Origin: Actinokineospora baliensis
GTDB lineage: Bacteria > Actinomycetota > Actinomycetes > Mycobacteriales > Pseudonocardiaceae
Reading direction: 5' to 3'
DNA: 64,000 bases
NCBI RefSeq assembly: GCF_016907695.1
Contig: NZ_JAFBCK010000001.1
Span: 3,816,501-3,880,500 of the forward strand
The position numbers and the translations under genes are program-made. How positions within the stretch are numbered: the first letter of the stretch is position 1; each line of letters begins with the position of its first letter. The notes beneath the pieces are model-generated. The model did not search any database. It worked only from the letters and a program-made list of their open reading frames with translations, and was not told the origin of the DNA. Positions 1 to 8,134 of this stretch are shown here, one piece after another.

Positions 1-390
1 CGCCTCGAGGATCTCGCGGACCTCGTCGGAGTCGGTGCCGTCGATGGCCAGTTCCAGGCCCTTGCGCAGGAACGGGTCCTCGACCTTCTTCGCCTCGTCC
101 TCCAGGGCCAGCAGGCCCTCGCGGCGGGCGCGGTCGGCGAGCTTGACCACGACGTCGATGACCGCGCCGCCCTCGATCTTGGGCGAGAGGAACGCGCGCT
201 TCATCAGCGCGATGACGCCGACGGCGTCCTTGAGCATGCCGCCCGCCATCGCCACGCCGAAGGTGCCGAACACCACCAGGATGATCGGCGGCAGCAGCAG
301 GATGGACATCGGGTCGCCGCCCTCCATGAGCATGGAGACGACGATCGCGACCAGTGCGAGGCCTACGCCAGCGAGACTTGCCGGATCCAT
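1..390 (-). CDS. motA: Flagellar motor stator protein MotA (C-terminus outside window)
   Basis: Proton-channel stator subunit that, with MotB, drives flagellar rotation from the inner membrane. The 130 visible residues hold two hydrophobic segments (about 3-19 and 28-50, the second containing LLLPPIILVVFGTFGVAMAG) and the start of the cytoplasmic domain (MKRAFLSPK, then an acidic/basic helical stretch), matching the MotA N-terminus. The ATG at 388-390 shares one base with the flbD stop (TGATG), so translation is coupled. Order flgE-flbD-motA resembles the Bacillus/actinobacterial flagellar operons; motB is expected just beyond base 1. The reading frame is open to the window edge. Confidence 0.93.
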   Translation of the reverse strand, partial: MDPASLAGVGLALVAIVVSMLMEGGDPMSILLLPPIILVVFGTFGVAMAGGMLKDAVGVIALMKRAFLSPKIEGGAVIDVVVKLADRARREGLLALEDEAKKVEDPFLRKGLELAIDGTDSDEVREILEA

Positions 391-671
391 CAGATGCCCC
401 TTTCCGGCAGGTGCAGCAGGGTGGCCTCGCCGGAGTCGACGAGGGTGGGAACCGGCCGGTGGTGACCGTGGTCCGCGGCGTCCTGGGCCTGGCCGAGGAT
501 CTCCGCGCGGTGCTCGCGCACCAGGGCGGCGAGCTCGTCGAGCGACTGGGCCACCACGTACTTGGCGCCGTTGACCAGGGTGATGACCGTGTCCGGGGTG
601 GACTCGGCCCGCTCCAGCAGGTCCGGGTTGAGCGCGAAGGGTTGGCCGTTGAGCCGATTCAGCAGTATCAC
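390..671 (-). CDS. flbD: FlbD/SwrD family flagellar protein
   Basis: Small flagellar protein of the FlbD (SwrD) family, known in Bacillus to raise motor torque; biochemical role otherwise unclear. It begins VILLNRLNGQPFALNPDLLE, the family signature (I-LTRLNG-x-F-hNxDLIE), and continues with a TVITLVNGAKYVV strand. I chose the GTG at 669-671 because the signature starts there, AAGGACG lies 6 bases upstream, and a sigma-28-type promoter at 732-759 would start the transcript near 725, which excludes the longer TTG start at 731. The product is 93 residues, with an extended tail after the core of about 65. It is coupled to motA. Confidence 0.85.
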   Translation of the reverse strand: MILLNRLNGQPFALNPDLLERAESTPDTVITLVNGAKYVVAQSLDELAALVREHRAEILGQAQDAADHGHHRPVPTLVDSGEATLLHLPERGI

Positions 672-731
672 AGCGTCCGTCCTTGGGGTGCCGTCCGAGT
701 TGGGCCCGTCCGTGGACCCCCGTTGGTTCAA

Positions 732-759
732 CCATCGGCAGGCGGCTCACCCGGTTGAG
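732..759 (-). promoter_or_regulatory. Sigma-28 (FliA/WhiG)-type promoter of flbD-motA
   Basis: On the minus strand this reads CTCA, 16 bases, GCCGATGG. It has the same spacing and elements as the sites before flgB, fliD, fliC, flgN and the chemoreceptor. It lies in the 111-base gap between flgE and flbD, so flbD-mot expression can be raised independently of the long operon. Pattern seen directly; sigma assignment is inference. Confidence 0.6.
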
Positions 760-782
760 GTGAACCGCCCGCCGCCGGTCGA

Positions 783-1613
783 CTAGCGCTTGAGGTTCAT
801 CAGGTCCTGCAGCAGCTCGTCCGAGGTGCTGATGATCTTGGAGTTGGCCTGGAACCCGCGCTGGGCGATGATCAGGTTGGTCAGCTCCTGGGCGAGGTCC
901 ACGTTGGACATCTCCAGGGCGCCGGAGACCAGCACGCCCATGCCGTTGCTGCCGGGGGCGTTGACCTGCGCGGCACCGGAGTTGGCGGTGGCGCGGTAGA
1001 GCGAGCCGCCGATCTTCTCCAGGCCGGTGACGTTGGAGAACTTGGCGATCGAGATGCGGCCGATGTTCTGCTGCTGGCCGTTGGAGGCCAGGATGCCGAC
1101 CAGGGTGCCGTCCGGGGACAGCGAGTAGCTGGCGTAGGTGGTGGAGTCGATGGTCAGCGCGCCGATCGGCTGCGACTGGTCGATGACACCGGCGGTGCCC
1201 ATCCAACCCTGCACCAGGCCGCCGTCGGCGGAGGTGAGGCGGCCCTGGGCGTCGGAGGCCATCGAGCCCGCGCGGGTGTAGGCCTGCTGGCCCGCGTTGT
1301 CGATGACGAAGAAGCCGTCACCCTGGATGAGCATGTCGCCGGTGCGGTTGGTCAGCTGGCTGTTGCCCTGGGTGAAGTTCACGCTGGTGCCCGCGGTCTT
1401 GACACCGAGACCGACCTGCGCGGGGTTCTGCGCCGCGGTGTTGGCGCCCGCCGCGGCGGCCGTGCGGATGCTCTGGCTGAGCGCGTCCTCGAACACCACC
1501 GCCGAACTCTTGAACCCACTGGTGTTGACGTTGGCGATGTTGTTGCCGGTGACGTCCATCATGGTCTGGTGGCTGCGCAGGCCGCTGATGCCCGCGAAGA
1601 GGGAACGCAACAT
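783..1613 (-). CDS. flgE: Flagellar hook protein FlgE (short form)
   Basis: Structural subunit of the hook or distal rod, exported by the flagellar type III apparatus. The N-terminus MLRSLFAGISGLRSHQTMMD with NNIANVNTSGFK is the conserved rod/hook family motif; the C-terminus ends ...LTNLIIAQRGFQANSKIISTSDELLQDLMNLKR, the matching coiled-coil D0 helix. At 276 residues it is near the length of Bacillus FlgE/FlgG (about 264) and shorter than enteric FlgE (about 400). Position directly after the hook-cap gene flgD and before flbD favours FlgE over FlgG. The ATG at 1611-1613 is the only sensible start; the gap to flgD is 64 bases. Confidence 0.88.
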   Translation of the reverse strand: MLRSLFAGISGLRSHQTMMDVTGNNIANVNTSGFKSSAVVFEDALSQSIRTAAAAGANTAAQNPAQVGLGVKTAGTSVNFTQGNSQLTNRTGDMLIQGDGFFVIDNAGQQAYTRAGSMASDAQGRLTSADGGLVQGWMGTAGVIDQSQPIGALTIDSTTYASYSLSPDGTLVGILASNGQQQNIGRISIAKFSNVTGLEKIGGSLYRATANSGAAQVNAPGSNGMGVLVSGALEMSNVDLAQELTNLIIAQRGFQANSKIISTSDELLQDLMNLKR

Positions 1614-1677
1614 AGGGTTTCCAGCCTTCTTCTCGTGGTCGACTACAGGTCTAGGGGTGTTGGGGTACTGGGGTGGG

Positions 1678-2094
1678 TCAGGCGGTGCGCTGACCGGTGA
1701 CCAGCGACAGCGGGACGTCGGCGTTGCCGATGCGCACCGTGGGGCTGGCGCCGAAGGTGGCCGAGCTGACGGTCCCGGTGAGGGTCTCGCCGTCGACCTT
1801 GGTCTTGTAGCTGACCGCCTTGCCGACCAGGGCGCTCGCCTGCGCGCTCAGCTGCGAGGTGAGCAGGCTCGACTGCGAGTCGGCCAGCGCGGTGAGCTTC
1901 TCCACCTGGGTCAGCGTCGCGGTCTGGGTCATGAACGCGGTCGGGTCGGTCGGGCTGCTCGGGTCCTGGTAGCGCAGCTGCGCGACCAGGAGCTTGAGGA
2001 ACGCCTGCGAGTCGAGGCCGGTCAGCGCGCTGCTGTTCTTGGCCGTGGTCGCCGCGGGGGCGCCTGCCTGGGTTCCCGAGATGGGGGCGGTCAT
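1678..2094 (-). CDS. flgD: Flagellar hook capping protein FlgD
   Basis: Scaffold cap for hook polymerisation. The conserved N-terminal signature is clear: SQAFLKLLVAQLRYQDP followed by DPTAFMTQTATLTQVEKL (usual form LxLLvtQLqnQDPl...n.e.vaQlaqfs). The protein is 138 residues, against about 140-230 in the family, so it keeps the export/cap core and one short beta domain. The start at 2092-2094 has GGAG 6-9 bases upstream. It lies 14 bases after fliK, in the canonical fliK-flgD-flgE order. Confidence 0.9.
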   Translation of the reverse strand: MTAPISGTQAGAPAATTAKNSSALTGLDSQAFLKLLVAQLRYQDPSSPTDPTAFMTQTATLTQVEKLTALADSQSSLLTSQLSAQASALVGKAVSYKTKVDGETLTGTVSSATFGASPTVRIGNADVPLSLVTGQRTA

Positions 2095-2108
2095 GTGTCT
2101 CCTCGCTC

Positions 2109-3746
2109 CTAGGCGTGCAGGTCGAGCACACCCGCGGAACGCGCGGGCGCGGCTGGGCCGGTGGTCTGGTGGTCGGGTGCGGTGCGGACCTCGCCGCGGC
2201 TGGTCGCCGCGGCGGTCCACTGGTCCCACTGGGCGCGCTGCGCCCACTGCTCACCCGAACCGGCGTTGGTGCCCGCGAAGGCGCCGTCACCGACCAGGCA
2301 CGAGGTGAACCCGGCGCGCTCGAGCTCGCGGCGCAGCTCCGGGAGGGCGGCGCGCAGCGCCTCGCGACCGGCCTCGGTCGCGCTGCCCAGGTCCAGGTGG
2401 ATGTCCCCGCCCTGGATGCGCGCGGTGAGGCTGACCGGGCCGAGGTCGACCGGGTGCAGGTGCACGGTGAGGGTGTGCTCGCCGTTGTGGCCGTGCAGCG
2501 GGCTGAGCTCGCTGGCCAGCTGGTGCGCGTTGTGCACGTGCACCGGTGCGGCCGGGGTCTGCGGCGCCTGCGCGGCGTCGACGGCCTGGGTGCGGACCGC
2601 GGTGAAGTCCACCCCGGTCAGCGGCGCGGCGACCGGGGCGACCGGCTGGTCGGCGGTCGGCGTGGCCTGAGTGGACACAGTGGACGCCGTTGCCTGCGCG
2701 GCGGCGGTGTCCACCAGCGACAGCTGCTGGACTTCGGCGCTCGCGGTCGGGTCGATCCCCGCGGTCGCCCGCTCGGTGCCGGACTTGTCGTCGCGGTCGG
2801 ACTTGTCGCCGTCGGTGGCCTTCTCGCCCGGCTTGACCGTGGCGGTGCCCTGGGTGGAGTTCACCTGGGCGTCGCCGGTCTCGGCGGAGGTGGCCTCGGT
2901 CGACTGGGCCTTGGCGGTGTGGCTGGGCAACGCGACCTCGACCGGGGCCGCGGGCTGGGTCTGAGCCAGCACGGTCCCGGTGTCGGTGGTCGGCGCGGTG
3001 GCCGACAAGGTGGTCGCGTTGTCCACGGTGGAGTTGTCGGCCGCCGCGGGCCGGGTCTGCAGGGGGACACCCGTCTCGCTGCCGGTCGGCACCTGGTTCG
3101 CACCCGTGGGGCCTGTTGTGGGGGTCTGCGCGGCGCTGAGGGCCTCGCTGCCCACCTGGACGGCGGTCTCCGGCGCGGTTGTCCCGGGTGCCGCGGCGAG
3201 GGCGGTAGCGGGCGACTCGGGGGCGGTCTCGGTGGACACCGCCGCCGCGGCGGGCTGGGACGCCGCGGCGGCGGGAGTCTGCGGACCCGGCACAACGATC
3301 GGGACGGCCGTCGCCATCGGGGCCATCGTGACGACCGGGTCGGTCGAGACGGGAGTGGCCGGTGTTTCCGCGGTGAAGTTGGTGTTCGCGGGCGGTGTGG
3401 CCGCCGCGGGGGGTAGACCGAGAGTCGGCACCCCGAGGCCGGACATGAGCACCGCGGTGGCCTGTCCCGCCGCGTCCGGTGCGCTTTCCGCCGCAGGGCC
3501 GTCCTCAGTGGACTCGCTCAGGCCCGCGGTGAGCGCGCTCAGCAGGGAAACCTGCCCGGTCGCGCTCGGGTCTGCGGTGGTCGGCGCTGCAACGGTCGCG
3601 GAGGTCGCGATGGCCTGCAGCAGGTCGGCGAACGCGGGTGCGGCGGTCGAAGCGGTCTTGTCGCCGGTCCCCTCGGCGGTGCCGCCAGTGGTGGTGGCGG
3701 TGGTGGTGGGCCTGGTCAGCGCCGGGCTCATACCGGGGATGGTCAT
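2109..3746 (-). CDS. fliK: Flagellar hook-length control protein FliK
   Basis: Molecular ruler that ends hook export and switches the export gate to filament substrates. Residues 1 to about 430 are a low-complexity, Ala/Thr/Pro-rich spacer typical of rulers. The C-terminal Flg_hook domain is recognisable as HTLTVHLHPVDLGPVSLTARIQ, then a helix LPELRRELERAGF. The length of 545 residues is within the wide family range. The ATG at 3744-3746 overlaps the stop of the upstream hydrolase gene (ATGA). Position before flgD and flgE supports the call. Confidence 0.9.
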   Translation of the reverse strand: MTIPGMSPALTRPTTTATTTGGTAEGTGDKTASTAAPAFADLLQAIATSATVAAPTTADPSATGQVSLLSALTAGLSESTEDGPAAESAPDAAGQATAVLMSGLGVPTLGLPPAAATPPANTNFTAETPATPVSTDPVVTMAPMATAVPIVVPGPQTPAAAASQPAAAAVSTETAPESPATALAAAPGTTAPETAVQVGSEALSAAQTPTTGPTGANQVPTGSETGVPLQTRPAAADNSTVDNATTLSATAPTTDTGTVLAQTQPAAPVEVALPSHTAKAQSTEATSAETGDAQVNSTQGTATVKPGEKATDGDKSDRDDKSGTERATAGIDPTASAEVQQLSLVDTAAAQATASTVSTQATPTADQPVAPVAAPLTGVDFTAVRTQAVDAAQAPQTPAAPVHVHNAHQLASELSPLHGHNGEHTLTVHLHPVDLGPVSLTARIQGGDIHLDLGSATEAGREALRAALPELRRELERAGFTSCLVGDGAFAGTNAGSGEQWAQRAQWDQWTAAATSRGEVRTAPDHQTTGPAAPARSAGVLDLHA

Positions 3747-4726
3747 GCCGCGGCTCCCGCGTTGAGGTTCGCCATGATCTTCTTGACGTAGTTCTGGGTC
3801 TCGTTGTACGGCGGGATGCCGTCGTACTTGCGCACCGCGCCGGGGCCCGCGTTGTAGGCGGCCAGCGCGAGCGGGACCGTGCCGAAGGTCTCCAGGTGGC
3901 TCTTGAGCAGCCGCGCGGCACCGTCGACGGCCTGCGTCGGGTTCATCGCGTCGACGCCGAGGCCCTTGGCGGTGGCGGGCATCAGCTGCATCAGGCCCTG
4001 GGCACCCGCGCTGCTGACGGCGTTGGGGTTGTAGTTCGACTCCTGCTTGGCGACCGCCGAGAGCAGCCCGGACGGCAGGCCGTACTTCTGCGTCGCCTGG
4101 GTGAACAGCGACGAGTACACCGAGGACCCGCCGCTGGAGACCCCGTACTTGCCGGTGAGCGCGGTGAGCGTGTCCGCGCCGGTGAGCCCGGACAGCGAGG
4201 ACAGGGCGGAGGTGTTCGAGGAGGTCTCCGGCAGCACCCGTCGGATCGCGGTCGGCGTCTCGTAGACCTTGCCGACCGTGACGTCCTGGCCCGCCTCGGG
4301 CGCGTGGATCATCTGGCCGTCGCCGATGTAGATGCCGATGTGGTGCACCGGCGAGCCGAAGGCGACGAGGTCGCCGGGCTTGGCCTGGTCCAACGAGGGC
4401 ACCGCGGTGCCCACCTTGGCCTGGTCGCGGCTGACCCGGGGCAGGTCGACACCCAGGTCGCCGTAGACCCGCTGCACCAGGCCGGAGCAGTCCAGGCCGG
4501 TCGCGGGGTCGGTGCCGCCCCAGACGTAGGGGATGCCGAGGTACTTCTGCGCCGCGGTGACGGCGTCGGCCCCGGTGGCGGTGCCCGCGGACTCCGCGTC
4601 GCCCAGCGCGCCGGTCAGCGCGGAGGCGAACTCGGTGCCGGAGCTCGCGTCGACCTGCTGGGTCTTGCCCGGCAGGAGGGCGTCGATCTCCGCCATCCGC
4701 GACATGATCGCCTGGATACCGCTCAT
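3743..4726 (-). CDS. Bifunctional peptidoglycan hydrolase: NlpC/P60 endopeptidase + SLT transglycosylase
   Basis: Likely opens the cell wall for rod assembly, the job FlgJ does in enterics. Residues about 53-150 form an NlpC/P60 domain: YVWGGTDPATGLDCSGLV with catalytic Cys80, HHIGIYIGDG with His129, and His141 as a possible third residue. Residues about 200-320 form a soluble lytic transglycosylase domain: AKQESNYNPNAVSSAGAQGL with catalytic Glu229, then LMQLMPATA and AYNAGPGAVRKYDGIP. No signal peptide is visible, so export through the flagellar apparatus is inferred. The gene is coupled to both neighbours: ATGA with fliJ upstream, ATGA with fliK downstream. Each domain is recognised with confidence; the flagellar role rests on position. 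Confidence 0.88.
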   Translation of the reverse strand: MSGIQAIMSRMAEIDALLPGKTQQVDASSGTEFASALTGALGDAESAGTATGADAVTAAQKYLGIPYVWGGTDPATGLDCSGLVQRVYGDLGVDLPRVSRDQAKVGTAVPSLDQAKPGDLVAFGSPVHHIGIYIGDGQMIHAPEAGQDVTVGKVYETPTAIRRVLPETSSNTSALSSLSGLTGADTLTALTGKYGVSSGGSSVYSSLFTQATQKYGLPSGLLSAVAKQESNYNPNAVSSAGAQGLMQLMPATAKGLGVDAMNPTQAVDGAARLLKSHLETFGTVPLALAAYNAGPGAVRKYDGIPPYNETQNYVKKIMANLNAGAAA

Positions 4727-5157
4727 AGGTTGTCTCCCCGCCCGTCACCGCGTCGTGTTCCGGCCACTTCGTCAGCCACCCGCTGCTCGGCCGCCAGATC
4801 GGCCAGCCGCTGCTCCTCGGTCACCCGCTCGACCAATTTCTCCACGCCGCGCCGCTTCTGCGCCGCTTCGCGCAGAACGCCGTTCTCGGCCTCGCTGGCC
4901 GCCCGCGCGGCCCGCTCGTGCGCTCGGGCCTCGCTCAGCGCCACGGCCAGTGCCCGGCCCGCGGCGATCGCGGCGACGTAGCTGGCGGAGTCCCCGTCGC
5001 GGGGACCTGCCCACGCGCGCAGCGACTCGGCGCGCGACTCGGTGTGCGCGCCCGCCTCGGCCAGCACGGCGTTGGCCCGGGTCACCGCGCTCTTGGCGAT
5101 GTCCTCCTGGGCCTTGCGCGCGCGCAGCACGGCTGCCAACTTGGTGCGGATCGTCAT
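4723..5157 (-). CDS. fliJ: Flagellar export chaperone FliJ
   Basis: General chaperone/coupling protein of the flagellar export ATPase. The 144-residue product is almost wholly charged alpha-helix with coiled-coil character (KLAAVLRARKAQEDIAKSAV at the start; KLVERVTEEQRLADLAAEQR near the end), which is about all that identifies FliJ in any genome. Size, coiled-coil content and location directly after fliI make the call. The ATG at 5155-5157 shares one base with the fliI stop (TGATG). Confidence 0.82.
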   Translation of the reverse strand: MTIRTKLAAVLRARKAQEDIAKSAVTRANAVLAEAGAHTESRAESLRAWAGPRDGDSASYVAAIAAGRALAVALSEARAHERAARAASEAENGVLREAAQKRRGVEKLVERVTEEQRLADLAAEQRVADEVAGTRRGDGRGDNL

Positions 5158-6497
5158 CACAGACCCCCATCGGCAGCACCGTGCAGCAGCTGAGACAACT
5201 GCTGCCACGCCACATCCGCCGACACCTGGTCGTCGATGCTCTGGCGCAGGAACTCGTTGATCGGGCCGCGCAGCGCCAGCGCCCGGTCGGCGTCGGGGTT
5301 GGTGCCCGGCACGTAGGCGCCGATCTCCACGAGCTCGCGCACGTCGCGCTGGGCGGCGAGCAACCGGCGCAGGGTCGACGAGTCGCCGCGCTGCGCCGGG
5401 GTGGTGATGGCGCCGGTGACCCGCGACACCGACTCCAGCACCTCGATGCTGGGGAAGTGGCCCGCGGTGGCCAGTTTGCGGTCGAGCACCACGTGACCGT
5501 CCAGGATGGACCTGGCCGCGTCGGCGATCGGCTCGTTGTGGTCGTCGCCCTCCACCAGCACGGTGTAGAGCCCGGTGATGCCGCCGACCGGGGCGGGCCC
5601 GGCCCGCTCCAGCAGGGTGGGCAGCAGCGCGAACACCGACGGCGGGAAGCCGCGGGTGGCGGGCGGCTCGCCCGCGGAGAGGCCGACCTCGCGCTGCGCC
5701 ATGGCGATGCGGGTGAGGCTGTCCATCATCAGCAGCACGTTCTTGCCGGTGTCGCGGTAGAACTCGGCGATCCGGGTGGCCACGAACCCGGCGCGCAGCC
5801 GCACCAGCGGCGGCTGGTCGGAGGTCGCCACGATGACCACCGAGCGGGCCAGGCCCTCGGGACCCAGGTCGTGCTCGAGGAACTCGCGCACCTCGCGCCC
5901 GCGCTCGCCGATCAGCGCGATCACGGTGATCTCCGCCTGGGTGCCCCGGGTGATCATCGACAGCAGGCTGGACTTGCCGACGCCCGAGCCCGCGAAGATG
6001 CCGATGCGCTGCCCGTGCCCGCAGGGGACCATCGTGTCCAGCGCCCGCACGCCCAGCTGCAGCGGCTCGCTGATCAGCGAGCGCTCCATCGCCGACGGCG
6101 GCGCCATGTCCACCGACACCCGGCTCATCCCGCTCAGCGGCGGCCCGCCGTCCATCGGCCTGCCCAGCCCGTCGAGCACCCGCCCGCGCAGCTCCTCGCC
6201 GACGGCGATGCGCAGCGGGCCACCGGTGTTGACCACCGGGCTGCCCACGCCGACCCCGCCGAGCGGGCCCAGCGGCAGGCACACCACGCGCTCGTGGTCG
6301 AGCGCGACGACCTCGGCGAGCAGCGGCTGCTCGTCGGGGCCGATCTGGACCAGGTCGCCGATGCGGGCGACGATGCCCGACACGGTGACCGCCAGGCCGA
6401 CGACGCCGACGACGACGCCGGTGCGGGTGGGCTTGGCGGCGGGCAGCAGCGAGGCGAACCGCGCGCCGAACACGGGGTGGTCGATGGTCTGGGTCAC
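5157..6497 (-). CDS. fliI: Flagellum-specific export ATPase FliI
   Basis: Hexameric ATPase that energises flagellar protein export; homologous to the F1 beta subunit. Walker A is FAGSGVGKSS (about residues 168-177); Walker B and the following segment are VLLMMDSLTRIAMAQREVGL; GEPPATRGFPPSVFALLPTL is the signature shared by FliI and type III ATPases. The length of 446 is normal (about 435-460). It overlaps fliH by 4 bases upstream and fliJ by one base downstream. Confidence 0.97.
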   Translation of the reverse strand: MTQTIDHPVFGARFASLLPAAKPTRTGVVVGVVGLAVTVSGIVARIGDLVQIGPDEQPLLAEVVALDHERVVCLPLGPLGGVGVGSPVVNTGGPLRIAVGEELRGRVLDGLGRPMDGGPPLSGMSRVSVDMAPPSAMERSLISEPLQLGVRALDTMVPCGHGQRIGIFAGSGVGKSSLLSMITRGTQAEITVIALIGERGREVREFLEHDLGPEGLARSVVIVATSDQPPLVRLRAGFVATRIAEFYRDTGKNVLLMMDSLTRIAMAQREVGLSAGEPPATRGFPPSVFALLPTLLERAGPAPVGGITGLYTVLVEGDDHNEPIADAARSILDGHVVLDRKLATAGHFPSIEVLESVSRVTGAITTPAQRGDSSTLRRLLAAQRDVRELVEIGAYVPGTNPDADRALALRGPINEFLRQSIDDQVSADVAWQQLSQLLHGAADGGL

Positions 6498-7135
6498 GGG
6501 GCCAGCTCCGCTCGGATCCGGGCCAGTGCGGCGCCCAGGGTGGCGTCAACGGTGGTGACGGCGGTCAGCGCGATCGCGTCACCTCGGGACACGGTCTGGT
6601 CGGCCACCAGGGTGACCTCCCGACCGGGGGTGGGGTCGCCGTCGGCGGTCAGCTCGGCGAGGTCGAGCGGGTTGACCCGCACGGTCACCGCCGCGGTCGC
6701 GGGCAGTGCCCCGACCGCGCGGGCCAGACCGGCGCGCGCGCTGTCGGTCACCGCGACCGAGAGCTGGGTGCCCAGCATCGCCTCGGCCAGCTCCACCGCG
6801 GCGGCCAGCACCTGCTCGGCCAGGTCCTCGGCGCGGCGCACCGTGGTGGCCAGCACCTGCCTGGCCGCGGTGTCCACTGCCGACACGGCGAAGTCGGTGC
6901 GCTGGGCGCGCTCGCCGAGCAGCCGGTCCAGTTCGGCCTTGGCGCGGTCTCGGGCGGCCGTGGTGGCCTCCCTGGCCTCGCGCATGCCCTGCGCCCAGCC
7001 GGTGGCGTAGCCCTCGGCGTGCGCACCGGCGCGACCGCTCTGGTTGGCGGAGGTGACACCGATCTGGAACGGCACGGCGGCGTCCCCGCCGCGCACCACG
7101 GTCCCGATCCGCTCAGGCGACGAACTCATCGTCAT
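6494..7135 (-). CDS. fliH: Flagellar assembly protein FliH
   Basis: Regulator/peripheral stalk of the FliI ATPase. The 213 residues include a Gly/Ala-rich helical part with HAEGYATGWAQGMREAREAT, typical of the FliH GxxxG-rich helix, and a C-terminal domain containing AVTVRVNPLDLAELTADG and VTLVADQTVSRGDAIA, which match the E/V-type stator fold of FliH. The ATG at 7133-7135 begins MTMSSSPERIG and overlaps the end of fliG by 23 bases, preceded by a G-rich ribosome site. The position between fliG and fliI is canonical. Confidence 0.88.
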   Translation of the reverse strand: MTMSSSPERIGTVVRGGDAAVPFQIGVTSANQSGRAGAHAEGYATGWAQGMREAREATTAARDRAKAELDRLLGERAQRTDFAVSAVDTAARQVLATTVRRAEDLAEQVLAAAVELAEAMLGTQLSVAVTDSARAGLARAVGALPATAAVTVRVNPLDLAELTADGDPTPGREVTLVADQTVSRGDAIALTAVTTVDATLGAALARIRAELAP

Positions 7136-8129
7136 CCCCCCGCCGCAGCACGATCTGACCGGACTCCTCGAGCGTGCGGATCTCGCCGATGATCTTGGCC
7201 TGGGCCTCCTCGACGACCCGCAGGCGGATCGAGCCGAGCACCTCGATCTCCTCGACCAGGCTCTCCGCGGCGCGCTCGGACAGGTTGCGCAGCACCTTGT
7301 CGCGCACGTCCTCGCGCACACCCTTGAGCGCGGTGGCCAGGTCGGCCGGGGTCACGTTGCGCAGCACCAGCTGCAGCGACTTGTCCTCGATGCCCACCAG
7401 GTCCTCGAACATGAACATCTGGCTGCGGATCTCGTCGGCCAGCTCGGGGGAGCGCTTGGCCAGCCCGTCGAGGATGGAGCGCTCGGTGGCCCGGTCGGAG
7501 CGGTTGATGATGTCCACCAGCGGACCGACGCCGCCGATGGTCGACACGTCCGAGGGCTGCAGCAGCGACGAGAGCTTGCGCTCGAGCTGGTTCTCCAGCT
7601 TGCGCACGATCTCCGGGGAGGTGCGGCCCATGGTCGCCACCCGCAGCGCGACCTCGCTCTGCCGCTCCGGGGCCAGCCCGCCGAGCACGGCGGAGGCCAG
7701 GTTCGCAGGCATGTGCGCCAGCACGAGGGCCACCGTCTGCGGGTGCTCGTCCTGCACGAACGAGAGCACCTGGCGCGGCTCGGCCCGCTGCAGGAAGCGG
7801 AACGGGACGTCGACCATGGTGGCCCCGATGCGCCCGACGATCTCGTCGGCGCGGTCGTGGCCCAGGGTCTCGATGAGCAGCTCGCGGGCGTAGTCCATGC
7901 CGCCGTGCGCCACGTGCTTGCGCGCCTTGGCCATCGCGTGGAACTCGTCGAGCACGGTCTTGGTGTAGGTGGCGTCGACGGCGCCGAGCCGGGCGACCTC
8001 GGCGGAGAGCATCTCCACCTCGGCCTCGCGCAGCTTGGACAGCACCTTGGCCGACCCGTCCTTGCCCATCTGCAGCAGCAGCACCGCGGCCTTGCGCAGG
8101 CCCTCGGGGGTGTTGGCGATCTCGGACAT
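7113..8129 (-). CDS. fliG: Flagellar motor switch protein FliG
   Basis: Rotor protein linking the MS ring to the C ring and contacting MotA. It begins TPEGLRKAAVLLLQMGKDGSAKVL, the FliG N-terminal domain; the middle domain carries EHPQTVALVLAHM (family form EHPQtiAlILsh); the C-terminal torque helix is near IEVLGSIRLRVVEEAQAKII with charged residues. The length of 338 is standard. It lies 5 bases after the fliF stop in the usual fliF-fliG-fliH order. Confidence 0.97.
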   Translation of the reverse strand: MSEIANTPEGLRKAAVLLLQMGKDGSAKVLSKLREAEVEMLSAEVARLGAVDATYTKTVLDEFHAMAKARKHVAHGGMDYARELLIETLGHDRADEIVGRIGATMVDVPFRFLQRAEPRQVLSFVQDEHPQTVALVLAHMPANLASAVLGGLAPERQSEVALRVATMGRTSPEIVRKLENQLERKLSSLLQPSDVSTIGGVGPLVDIINRSDRATERSILDGLAKRSPELADEIRSQMFMFEDLVGIEDKSLQLVLRNVTPADLATALKGVREDVRDKVLRNLSERAAESLVEEIEVLGSIRLRVVEEAQAKIIGEIRTLEESGQIVLRRGDDDEFVA

Positions 8130-8134
8130 GTGGG

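Noticed and set aside
390..731. Longer FlbD starting with TTG at 731
   Set aside because: The family signature starts at the GTG 671, which has a ribosome site, and the promoter at 732-759 would start the RNA downstream of 731.
2109..4748. One 879-codon open frame spanning the hydrolase and fliK genes
   Set aside because: Its first third is the hydrolase gene read in another frame; the FliK start with an ATGA overlap at 3746 explains the rest.
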